5,553 nucleotides of DNA from Patescibacteria group bacterium (GCA_018896765.1 JAHILZ010000083.1:1-5553), one strand, 5' to 3'. Numbered from the stretch's first letter, positions 1 to 5,461 are shown. The notes: generated by a model from the letters alone, not told the origin. Numbers and translations: made by a program.

Positions 1-69
1 GATCATCCTTGGAGAAAACAATTTTTAGTGAATAAATTCAAAGCGGCGCAAGCGGTTTTTAAAAGCTAA
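1..69 (+). CDS. C-terminal tail of a probable integrase-core transposase (partial)
   Basis: An open frame enters from the left edge of the window and stops at TAA 67-69, giving 22 residues that begin DHPWRKQF and end in a basic, alanine-rich tail. A HisProTrpArg tail close to the stop resembles, from memory, the C-termini of some integrase-core (DDE) transposases of the IS481/IS3-like type. That similarity is recalled, not searched. The main support is position: the frame ends about 18 bp before paired GGACATTTCT repeats and a TTGACA terminus that look like an insertion-sequence end. The gene would run on the plus strand, tail to tail with the ABC ATPase gene. Only 22 residues are visible, so neither catalytic residues nor family can be confirmed. 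It could also be an unrelated protein's end. Confidence 0.42.
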   Translation, partial: DHPWRKQFLVNKFKAAQAVFKS

Positions 70-86
70 ATTCTTAAAAAATAACC

Positions 87-128
87 CAAAAGGGACATTT
101 CTACTTGGCTCAAAAGGGGACATTTCTA
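87..128 (+). repeat. Two direct repeats of CAAAAGG(G)GACATTTCTA in the insertion-sequence end
   Basis: Copy one is at 87-103 and copy two at 111-128. They are identical except for one extra G in the second copy, and 7 bp separates them. Paired repeats just inside a terminus fit transposase binding sites; this role is inferred from position. Confidence 0.7.
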
Positions 129-205
129 AATAGCCTTGACACCCGCTAAATAAAATGTCAAAGGATTTTGGATTGTTTTATAATCCATTTAACAGGGTCA
201 ATCCC

Positions 206-1606
206 CTAAAATCCATAGCTTAAAAGCATAACCATTTCCAAATCGCGGGTTATTTTCTTCGCGGTAGCTTTATTAAGGCCAACTCCTCCTTGTTCAAAAG
301 GCCTGTCAAGCATTTCATAAAAAGATTTCTTGTCAAAATCCCCGATTAATCGATTATATATCGCGGATTCCATTCTAATTATTTGCCTATCCGTTAAATC
401 TCCTTTCATCGGATCAATAAAACTATGCCTTAATTGCGTGATTTGACTCCAAATAGCTTTAAAATCAGGTTGCCCCTGCTTCGAATTTTTCATTAATAAT
501 CCATCTTTGCCGCCTCTTCCTTTTATAATAATTTCTGTTTTAACTATAAGATTTTCAACCACTCCTCCGAGCCGAATCGCGGTTATGCTATTTAAGCCCG
601 CGCCTCCTTTTTCATAAGCCGCGTCGAGCTTAAATCTCAATTCTTCTTTGCTTATTCTTCCTGACAATCTATCGTGAACTATATTTTCAATCCTGATAAT
701 TTCATCAACCTCATAATCGCTTAACAAATAATTAGCTAAAAGCTTTGCTTTAAAAGGAATTAAAAGCATATTTAGCTGCGTGGAAGTCAAACCGGGGAAC
801 GATCTTTGGAGCATCTCGAGCTCTTTGTTGATTTTTTCTTCAAAACCGAGTTTTTTCACTTCTTCAGTCCGCTCCACTTCTTCTATCGCTGTCTCGGGCC
901 TGATATCTTTATTTATCGCTTCTCTTATAATTCTCCCGTCCTTAATATAAAAAATGCGATTAGCGTAAACCAGATGCTCCGGATTATGGGTAACCAAAAT
1001 CAACGTTTTCCCCTCTTTCTTATTCAGATTATTTAAGAGCTCCATAACATTGACGGCGGAAACAGAATCCAGATTTCCTACGGGCTCGTCGGCAAGCAAA
1101 ATTTTCGGATCGTTCACAAGGGACCTGGCAATGCCAATCCTCTGCTGCTGTCCGCCGGAAAGCTCCGTTGGAATCTTATCGGCATGCGCCAAAATTCCAA
1201 ACCTTTCCAAGTAAACTTTTGCTCTTTTGGTTCTTTCTCCCTTGTGTATGCCGAGAAAAACTTGCGGCAAGGTTACATTATCCAATACGGAAAGCGAAGG
1301 AATTAAATTATAAACCTGAAAAACCATTCCTATCCTGGTCCGATGAAAAGCCGCCAGCTCATCTTCATTCATGGTGGAAATGTCTTTATCGTCCACGAAT
1401 ACTTTTCCTTCTATGTGCGTTTCCAGCCCGGCAATACTATTAAGAAGCGTTGATTTTCCGCACCCCGACGGTCCAAAAAAAATAATATATTCTTTTGGGT
1501 AGATCTTTATGTTAATATCCTGCAACGCCCAAAACTCATTGGAAGTTTTTTTATTATAAACCACGTTTAAATTCTCTGTTTTAATAACCGGCTGTAAAGT
1601 ATCCAC
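206..1606 (-). CDS. ABC transporter ATP-binding protein, LolD/MacB type, with duplicated C-terminal extension
   Basis: This 466-residue ATPase would power a membrane permease of the FtsX/MacB/LolC type. The nucleotide-binding domain fills residues 7-230: Walker A GPSGCGKS at 45-52, Q-loop Gln97 in GMVFQVYNLIP, signature LSGGQ at 149-153, Walker B ILLADEP at 169-175 with Glu174, and H-loop His207. LolD-type ATPases are usually about 220-250 residues, so roughly 220 residues are extra. That extension contains two copies of one domain (see separate entries) joined by a basic, glycine-rich linker at 362-372. The start is GTG at 1604-1606. An in-frame TAA lies four codons upstream, and the next Met is beyond Walker A, so GTG is the only sensible start. 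No Shine-Dalgarno is visible, and an AAAAGTT palindrome begins 6 bp upstream. The gene follows virB4 by about 98 bp. No permease gene is visible downstream; the insertion-sequence end lies there. ATPase assignment is secure; the substrate is unknown. Confidence 0.93.
   Translation of the reverse strand: MDTLQPVIKTENLNVVYNKKTSNEFWALQDINIKIYPKEYIIFFGPSGCGKSTLLNSIAGLETHIEGKVFVDDKDISTMNEDELAAFHRTRIGMVFQVYNLIPSLSVLDNVTLPQVFLGIHKGERTKRAKVYLERFGILAHADKIPTELSGGQQQRIGIARSLVNDPKILLADEPVGNLDSVSAVNVMELLNNLNKKEGKTLILVTHNPEHLVYANRIFYIKDGRIIREAINKDIRPETAIEEVERTEEVKKLGFEEKINKELEMLQRSFPGLTSTQLNMLLIPFKAKLLANYLLSDYEVDEIIRIENIVHDRLSGRISKEELRFKLDAAYEKGGAGLNSITAIRLGGVVENLIVKTEIIIKGRGGKDGLLMKNSKQGQPDFKAIWSQITQLRHSFIDPMKGDLTDRQIIRMESAIYNRLIGDFDKKSFYEMLDRPFEQGGVGLNKATAKKITRDLEMVMLLSYGF
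221..391 (-). other. C-terminal repeat domain, copy 2, of the ABC ATPase (residues 406-462)
   Basis: This is the second copy of the domain at 300-356, offset by exactly 106 residues. It keeps IIR-E (409-413), RL-G (419-422), K426, LD (433-434), E438, GG-GLN (440-445) and TA (448-449). It lies four residues from the protein's end, so the duplication is complete rather than cut short. Confidence 0.75.
539..709 (-). other. C-terminal repeat domain, copy 1, of the ABC ATPase (residues 300-356)
   Basis: Residues 300-356 align without gaps to residues 406-462, with about 19 identities in 57. Shared positions are IIR-E (303-307), RL-G (313-316), K320, LD (327-328), E332, GG-GLN (334-339) and TA (342-343). 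The pattern looks like a small helical domain with a glycine turn before a final helix. I do not recognise the family. Confidence 0.75.
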
Positions 1607-1610
1607 GATA

Positions 1611-1645
1611 AAAAGTTAAAAGTTAAAAGTTAAAAGTTAAAAGTT
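1611..1645. repeat. Five tandem copies of the heptamer AAAAGTT
   Basis: Five perfect head-to-tail 7-bp units form the left arm of the palindrome. Perfect copies suggest recent slippage or expansion, whereas the opposing arm has drifted. The array ends 5 bp from the GTG start of the ABC gene, so it forms that gene's untranslated leader. Confidence 0.9.
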
Positions 1646-1706
1646 TTGGTGTTTCGCTTCGCGAAACTCCTTAATTTTTAACTTTGCATTTTGCACTTTT
1701 AACTTT
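1612..1706. repeat. Long imperfect palindrome between virB4 and the ABC ATPase gene
   Basis: Arms 1612-1651 and 1667-1706 pair at 31 of 40 positions and continue into a strong tip at 1651-1667. The left arm is made of AAAAGTT units and the right arm of their complement, partly decayed. The structure starts in the virB4 stop codon (TAA on the minus strand, 1705-1707) and ends 6 bp before the ABC gene's GTG, so it fills the junction. In the minus-strand transcript it would fold into a long hairpin. This could be an RNase III or processing site, an attenuator, or a remnant of a palindromic element. There is no U-run directly after the stem, so it is not a classical terminator. Confidence 0.75.
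1651..1667. other. Perfect 7-bp hairpin tip, GTTTCGC-TTC-GCGAAAC
   Basis: A perfect inverted repeat with a 3-nt loop sits at the centre of the 1612-1706 palindrome. It is richer in GC than the AT-rich arms. On the minus strand the loop region reads GCGAAGC, a sequence known to form an unusually stable DNA mini-hairpin. Confidence 0.8.
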
Positions 1707-3522
1707 ATTTAGCTCCCATCTCTCTTTTAGCTCTTTCTATCTCCAAAATCTGTTCCGGATTAGAGGTGATAATTTGATCTTCCGAATAAGACGCGACGAC
1801 CTTAATCGCGGCGTGTTTTGTTCCGGCAAAAAATATTCCTTCTCCCACATTGCTTTCCAGCAATAAAAATTTTTCTTCATCCGTAAGATAAAAAGTCTCC
1901 TTAATCATATCAATAGCGGCCGGCGATTGGCGCATTAAAAGCTGAAGCGAAGAATTAGTAACAATCGGCTTGCCATATCTTGAGCTCAAAAAATCGGTAA
2001 TATCCTGAGTAATGGTGGTAAGCCCCATATAGTATTTTCTGCATCTCTTGGCAATAGCATACATAAAAGCGGCGGCTTCTTCGTTTTGCATCATAACCCA
2101 GGCTTCATCAACCACTAAAATTCTCTTTTTTAACCGGCCTCTGATCAGCGTCCAAATATAATGCAAAATAATGTACATGGCCACCGGCCTTAATTGATCT
2201 TCCATATCGCGAATATTGAACACGACAAAGCTTTTATTTATTTTTATATTTGTCGGCTGATTAACAAACCCGCTAAAAGTTCCTTCCGTGAATTTTTTCA
2301 ATCGGATAGAAAGAGATTCCGCTCCCTGCATATTCGCGAGTATTTCCCCCAAATCGCTCATAGTAGGAGGAATGGCCGTGGCAAAATCGGAACTTGGAGT
2401 AATATCTTTTATGGCGTAAGTTTCGGTAATCGCGCGATCCAAAATCGCATCCTCTTCAGGTGTCAGCACGCCAAACATTACTTTTAATAAACCCGATATA
2501 TGTATAATATTTGTTTTCAAAACATCAGCGGGAGATTCATCTTCAAGGGGAACAGGCAAGTCAAAAGGATTAATATGATGATCGCTTGTCAAAGAAATCC
2601 GCAAAAACGCTCCATTGACGGTTTCCGCCAAATATTTGTATTCATTCTCGGGGTCAATCACCAGCACGTCAATGCCAAACATCAAAGTTCTTAAAATTTC
2701 CAGCTTAATCGCGTAACTCTTGCCGGCGCCGGATTTGGCGAATACTACCATATTGGCGTTTTCCATAGAAAACCGATCGAAAAGAACCAAGCTGTTATTA
2801 TGCCGATTGATGCCATAAAGAATGCCTCTGTTCGAAGTCACATCGCTTGACACAAAAGGAAAAACCGTCGAAAGCGGACCGGTGTTCATATTGCTGCCAA
2901 TAGACAATTTATCCTGAGCCAAAGGCAAGGTTGAAGCAAAAGCATCCTCCATTTGAAAAACCGCCGGCTTCGCGTAAACCAACTGCGCTTCGAACATTCC
3001 TTCCACCTCCCGCCCCATCTTATCAAGGTTTTCTTTGGTATCCGCGTAAAAAGTAATATAAATTCCCAGCCTGAAAAATTTTTCCGATCCTTGCTGCAAG
3101 TTATCGCGGAGGCTCTCCGCGTCCGCCAAAGCGGTTTCCAGCATCGGATCGCGAACTTTTCCAGCCTCTTCTTCCATTCTTATTCGGGACGTAACCTGAG
3201 TCACGACTTTCAAAAGCGATTTCAAAACAGTAACACTGTCAACGGGGTGGATAAAAAGCGCGACATCGAATGTAATATCGTAATTTATCACGGGTGAAAA
3301 CCAATTTGTCTGCAAATACCTGGGATAAGTATGGATGAAATAAGTGGCGGCCATTTTCTTTCCGACAATCACATAATCCGACATAATCTTGAACGCCGAT
3401 GGAGCAATCAAATCTTTCACGGTTGTCATTCCGCGCTGATAATTTTTTTCCTGATCCAGCAAATCCTTAATCGCAAGATCCTGAGTTGCCGGTTTTTTAA
3501 ATAATTTGTCTAAAAATGACAT
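1705..3522 (-). CDS. VirB4-type conjugation / type IV secretion ATPase
   Basis: This 605-residue motor ATPase of the VirB4/TraC/TrbE family acts at the inner face of the membrane, driving pilus assembly or substrate transfer with PrgI/VirB3-like partners. Residues about 30-225 are the VirB4 N-terminal region and 226-580 the RecA-like ATPase. Walker A is KSGAGKS (263-269). VIDPENEY (288-295) is the conserved strand after it. Walker B is RILVVDEAW (467-475) with Asp472-Glu473. TITQDITDFL (503-512) holds the conserved Gln506, and Arg531 in LLMRQSP is a candidate arginine finger. All key residues are present and no membrane segment is evident. ATG at 3520-3522 starts the gene 2 bp from the left end of the four-helix-bundle element, with no Shine-Dalgarno. 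Family VirB4 proteins are often 750-850 residues; the shorter length fits a system that also encodes a separate TraC-like protein just upstream. The gene appears intact. Confidence 0.94.
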   Translation of the reverse strand: MSFLDKLFKKPATQDLAIKDLLDQEKNYQRGMTTVKDLIAPSAFKIMSDYVIVGKKMAATYFIHTYPRYLQTNWFSPVINYDITFDVALFIHPVDSVTVLKSLLKVVTQVTSRIRMEEEAGKVRDPMLETALADAESLRDNLQQGSEKFFRLGIYITFYADTKENLDKMGREVEGMFEAQLVYAKPAVFQMEDAFASTLPLAQDKLSIGSNMNTGPLSTVFPFVSSDVTSNRGILYGINRHNNSLVLFDRFSMENANMVVFAKSGAGKSYAIKLEILRTLMFGIDVLVIDPENEYKYLAETVNGAFLRISLTSDHHINPFDLPVPLEDESPADVLKTNIIHISGLLKVMFGVLTPEEDAILDRAITETYAIKDITPSSDFATAIPPTMSDLGEILANMQGAESLSIRLKKFTEGTFSGFVNQPTNIKINKSFVVFNIRDMEDQLRPVAMYIILHYIWTLIRGRLKKRILVVDEAWVMMQNEEAAAFMYAIAKRCRKYYMGLTTITQDITDFLSSRYGKPIVTNSSLQLLMRQSPAAIDMIKETFYLTDEEKFLLLESNVGEGIFFAGTKHAAIKVVASYSEDQIITSNPEQILEIERAKREMGAK

Positions 3523-3524
3523 GT

Positions 3525-3562
3525 GATAAGTATTAAGTATTTAGTATTATGTATTAAGTATA
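3525..3562 (+). repeat. Left terminal inverted repeat of the four-helix-bundle cassette
   Basis: Built from degenerate AAGTATT/TTAAGTA heptamers, it ends 4 bp before the stop codon of the four-helix-bundle gene and begins 2 bp after the virB4 ATG (in plus coordinates). Its inner 27 nt resemble 5376-5402, at about 24 of 27 positions. Confidence 0.8.
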
Positions 3563-3566
3563 AATA

Positions 3567-3938
3567 TTAATTACGGCAATATTTAATAAGACCATTGATA
3601 AGCTTGCTTACTAATATCGATTGCGTTGCTAATTTATTAAAATTTTCTTTATCTAAATATTTAAGATCTCTGGCGACTAATATTTGATTTTGTGTTTCGG
3701 TAAGCGACCCAAGCGCGATAAAATAAAATTGAATTTTTTCTTTTGAAGAATTTCGGCTAAAACCTTCGGCTATATTTGAAGTAATAGAAATTACCGCTCG
3801 TCTTAATTGATTAGTTAAACAAAAAAGCTCTTCTTTGGGGAATTTTTTTGTGGCCAAATAAACCATTAAAACCAGCTTATGCGCTTCTTTCCAAGCTTCT
3901 AAATCAGTAAAACTTTTTATTTTTTGGTTTTCATACAT
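3567..3938 (-). CDS. Four-helix-bundle protein (23S rRNA IVS / Avd-like family)
   Basis: This 123-residue protein matches the family first seen in intervening sequences of 23S rRNA and in Avd of diversity-generating retroelements. Visible family features are F-DLEAWKEAHKL (10-22), FPKEE (33-37), LTNQLRRA (41-48), SITSNIAEGFSR (51-62), the ALGSLTETQNQ helix (75-85) and ARDLKYL (89-95), close to the usual 115-125 residue length. It is predicted to be four amphipathic helices without signal peptide or membrane segment. Family members form oligomeric bundles and may bind nucleic acid; no reaction is known. The start is ATG 3936-3938, inside the right inverted repeat, with no clear Shine-Dalgarno. 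The gene splits the TraC-like and virB4 genes of a secretion operon. No reverse transcriptase, variable repeat or rRNA sequence is near, so it is neither a retroelement accessory nor an rRNA insert here. Confidence 0.92.
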   Translation of the reverse strand: MYENQKIKSFTDLEAWKEAHKLVLMVYLATKKFPKEELFCLTNQLRRAVISITSNIAEGFSRNSSKEKIQFYFIALGSLTETQNQILVARDLKYLDKENFNKLATQSILVSKLINGLIKYCRN

Positions 3939-3969
3939 AATACTTAATACCTGATACTTAATACTTATC
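3932..3969 (-). repeat. Right terminal inverted repeat of the four-helix-bundle cassette
   Basis: It pairs with 3525-3562 and is 33 of 38 identical to 5419-5456 upstream of prgI. The two right ends share an exact 18-nt core that includes ACCTGATAC, which interrupts the heptamer pattern. That shared interruption argues for common origin rather than chance repetition. Confidence 0.8.
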
Positions 3970-3970
3970 T

Positions 3971-4672
3971 TTACATCGCGATATCCAACTGCTCTATCGC
4001 CGTCAATCCGCCATGCTCGGAAATTTCCGGATTATAAATCGTATAAAATAATTCAATAAGCTCTTGGGTATTAAGAGTAGTCATTTTCACCCCAACGCCC
4101 GACAGTCCGCTTGCTATATGCTGCACTCTTTGCATCAATTGATTCCTATTTTTTACAAAATCCTCCGAACGGAACGAACTTGCCGATTTTTTCGCGCCGC
4201 CTTTTTGAGTCAAACCGCTTAAAAAACTTTTCCCGACTTGGGCTAGCTCCTCAGACGGAGAATATGGCACCACGATATAGAAAGTTTTATTGACGATATT
4301 GGACATTTCTATCAATTCCTTAATAAAATTCCGATACTCGCCAATTTGAACTTTTAATAATTCGTTGGACTGCTCTTTCTCGCGGATCATCAGCGTTTTA
4401 TAATAATCTTCTATATTCAGCCTTCTGGAACTAATCACTATCTGTATGGAAAAATCCAGGGAGTTTAAAAAATTCTGAAAATGATAAATAATCGCATCTT
4501 GCTCTTCCTGGGATTTAAGAGCGAAGTTAATGCTGGAAACCATCAGCACGGCTCTCAAGTTCTGATCTTTCAAAACTATCACGCCTTCTTTAATTTCACC
4601 AATATCAAGATAGCGCTGAAAGCTCGCGATATTTTTTCGCTTTTCTTCTTTTTCCCTGAAAAACTTATCCAT
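3971..4672 (-). CDS. TraC-like / VirB4 N-terminal-domain-like type IV secretion protein
   Basis: This 233-residue soluble protein resembles the N-terminal, non-ATPase part of VirB4/TraC proteins, encoded separately. In order it shows a charged N-terminus (1-14); a strand-rich region with YLDIGEIKEGVIVLKD (21-36) and AVLMVSSINFALKS (41-54); a helix and strand with FQNFLNSLDFSIQIVISSRR (65-84); a coiled helix at 90-125; the strand TFYIVVPY (130-137); and the family-like ending TLNTQELIELFYTIYNP (199-215). No Walker motifs are present. It probably works with the downstream VirB4 ATPase and upstream PrgI at the inner membrane. The ATG at 4670-4672 has no in-frame ATG upstream and no Shine-Dalgarno. 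A 250-bp repeat-rich gap separates it from prgI. It is not a broken piece of the neighbouring VirB4, which has its own N-terminal region. Family call fairly confident; exact role inferred. Confidence 0.8.
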   Translation of the reverse strand: MDKFFREKEEKRKNIASFQRYLDIGEIKEGVIVLKDQNLRAVLMVSSINFALKSQEEQDAIIYHFQNFLNSLDFSIQIVISSRRLNIEDYYKTLMIREKEQSNELLKVQIGEYRNFIKELIEMSNIVNKTFYIVVPYSPSEELAQVGKSFLSGLTQKGGAKKSASSFRSEDFVKNRNQLMQRVQHIASGLSGVGVKMTTLNTQELIELFYTIYNPEISEHGGLTAIEQLDIAM

Positions 4673-4757
4673 AGGTTTTTTTAATAATATATTTTTTACC
4701 GCCCGTAAACTTTTTTTTAAAAAATACTCATGATTTAATAGATGCCTAGCATATTAA

Positions 4758-4867
4758 TAATTTTTAATTTCGAATTCTGAATTTCGAATCAAACTCGAAT
4801 TCTTTAATTTTTAAACATTAAATCATTCAAAATTCACTCAAAATTCAAAATTGGAAATTCAAAATTT
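4758..4867. repeat. Imperfect palindrome of AAATTC/GAATTT units in the prgI-traC-like gap
   Basis: The gap 4673-4922 has no convincing gene. Its centre holds arms 4758-4789 and 4836-4867 that pair at about 26 of 32 positions around a 46-nt loop. The units are of the form TTTCGAAT / ATTCAAAAT, spaced 7-8 nt. The rest of the gap is AT-rich with TTTTTATTTT-like runs near the prgI stop. I see no GC-rich terminator and no convincing promoter, although AT-rich promoter-like hexamers are too common here to judge by eye. Confidence 0.6.
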
Positions 4868-4922
4868 TAAGATTTTGCGTTGTCATTTTCCATTTTGATT
4901 TTTCAATTTTTATTTTTCCTTC

Positions 4923-5369
4923 TTACACGCTCTCCCGTATCCCCTCATCTCCTTCCGGCGCCACCGCCTGCTGAGTATCCAGAATCCATGCCAGTTCTTG
5001 AAGCCGATTGCGGGAAATAATTTTATATTCCGCGCTCACATTATCTTTTAATGTTTCTTTTCTAATCGCGCGTTTTATCAAAACTCCCTGCGGCTCTCTT
5101 CGCCAAATATATAATTTTGGCTTAAAAATATAAGTAAAATAATTAGCAATCAAAACATATAATGGCCGGCCATTGGGCTTGTAAAAAGCAAGCAAGACAG
5201 AAGCGATAATGGTCGGAAGAGCTATCAGTACCGCGATAAAACCGACAAAAATCAACGAGGACATAAAAATTAGCATGGCGCCAATCCCAAGAATGACAGT
5301 CTGCTTGACGGTAAGAGGTCCGACCACCGTATCTTCGACATCTATAAATTGCGGAATGGGAAATTGCAT
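4923..5369 (-). CDS. PrgI-family type IV secretion membrane protein (VirB3-like)
   Basis: This 148-residue inner-membrane protein is a small component of Gram-positive-type and CPR conjugation machines, thought to act like VirB3 beside the VirB4 ATPase. The N-terminus has the family pattern FPIPQFIDVEDTVVGPLTVKQ (3-23). Two adjacent membrane segments follow at about 24-42 and 44-63. Then come KPNGRPL (64-70) and the conserved-looking PKLYIWRRE (84-92), followed by a basic, polar tail ending in an acidic stretch (139-146). The length is slightly above the usual 100-130. ATG 5367-5369 is well placed for the motif; upstream there is only a weak GGA and then the heptamer palindrome. It is first of the recognisable secretion genes, followed by the TraC-like protein and VirB4, an order consistent with their joint function. 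Confidence 0.9.
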   Translation of the reverse strand: MQFPIPQFIDVEDTVVGPLTVKQTVILGIGAMLIFMSSLIFVGFIAVLIALPTIIASVLLAFYKPNGRPLYVLIANYFTYIFKPKLYIWRREPQGVLIKRAIRKETLKDNVSAEYKIISRNRLQELAWILDTQQAVAPEGDEGIRESV

Positions 5370-5375
5370 AAATCC

Positions 5376-5456
5376 GGTATTAAGTATTAAGTATTAAGTA
5401 TAAATTCAAAAAATTAATTATACTTGATACTTAATACCTGATACATAATACTTATT
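5376..5456. repeat. Gene-less palindromic copy of the four-helix-bundle cassette ends
   Basis: Arms 5377-5403 and 5418-5444 pair at 24 of 27 positions around a 14-nt AT loop, and the right end continues to 5456. The right part (5419-5456) is 33 of 38 identical to the right inverted repeat of the cassette at 3525-3969, and the left part resembles its left repeat. No ORF lies between the arms, and the position matching the cassette's ATG is not ATG. The unit fills the gap between the upstream stop (5462) and the prgI ATG (5369). Confidence 0.75.
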
Positions 5457-5461
5457 TGTCA

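Larger units (their letters stand above)
1..141 (+). mobile_element. Right end of a probable insertion sequence (partial)
   Basis: This joins the putative transposase tail to a terminal region with two near-identical direct repeats and a terminus reading inward TGTCAAGGCT (complement of 132-141). TGT/ACA ends and repeated transposase-binding sites inside the end are typical of integrase-core insertion sequences. The other end lies outside the window, so no terminal inverted repeat pair or target duplication can be checked. The element abuts the 3' end of the ABC ATPase operon. Confidence 0.45.
3525..3969 (-). mobile_element. Candidate palindromic-ended cassette carrying a four-helix-bundle gene
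   Basis: A 445-bp unit is bounded by 38-nt inverted repeats, 3525-3562 and 3932-3969, which match at 32 of 38 positions; the outer 16 (GATAAGTATTAAGTAT and its complement) are perfect. Inside lies one complete ORF. The right repeat contains that ORF's ATG, which ties gene and repeats together. The unit sits between the TraC-like stop (3971) and the virB4 ATG (3522), leaving 1-2 bp each side. No convincing target duplication is seen, and the ORF is not a known transposase. Mobility is therefore inferred from structure and from the related gene-less copy at 5376-5456. Confidence 0.6.

Noticed and set aside
170..186. Terminator for the ABC gene, GGATT-loop-AATCC
   Set aside because: A 5-bp stem with a 7-nt AT loop and no U-run in the minus-strand transcript is too weak to call.
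1611..1645. CRISPR-like array
   Set aside because: Units are 7 bp, directly abutting, with no spacers.
806..3297. Plus-strand open frames opposite the ABC ATPase and VirB4 genes
   Set aside because: They lie antisense to clearly coding minus-strand genes, have low-complexity or unrecognisable products and no start signals.
3525..3969. Part of a diversity-generating retroelement, because Avd is a four-helix bundle
   Set aside because: No reverse transcriptase or template/variable repeat pair is visible in the window.
3525..3969. Intervening sequence inside a 23S rRNA gene
   Set aside because: The flanks are protein-coding genes of a secretion operon, with no rRNA sequence on either side.
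3567..4672. TraC-like gene and VirB4 as one gene broken by the four-helix-bundle insertion
   Set aside because: VirB4 (1705-3522) has its own start and full N-terminal region, and the TraC-like protein ends with a natural-looking C-terminus and stop. Both look like complete neighbours, with the insert in the gap.
4695..4709. Terminator hairpin TTTAC-CGCCC-GTAAA followed by a T-run on the plus strand
   Set aside because: The stem is only 5 bp and AT-rich, the T-run favours the plus strand where no gene ends, and it lies just upstream of a minus-strand start.
4111..5397. Plus-strand open frames opposite the TraC-like and PrgI genes
   Set aside because: They are shadows of well-supported minus-strand genes, with no recognisable protein features.
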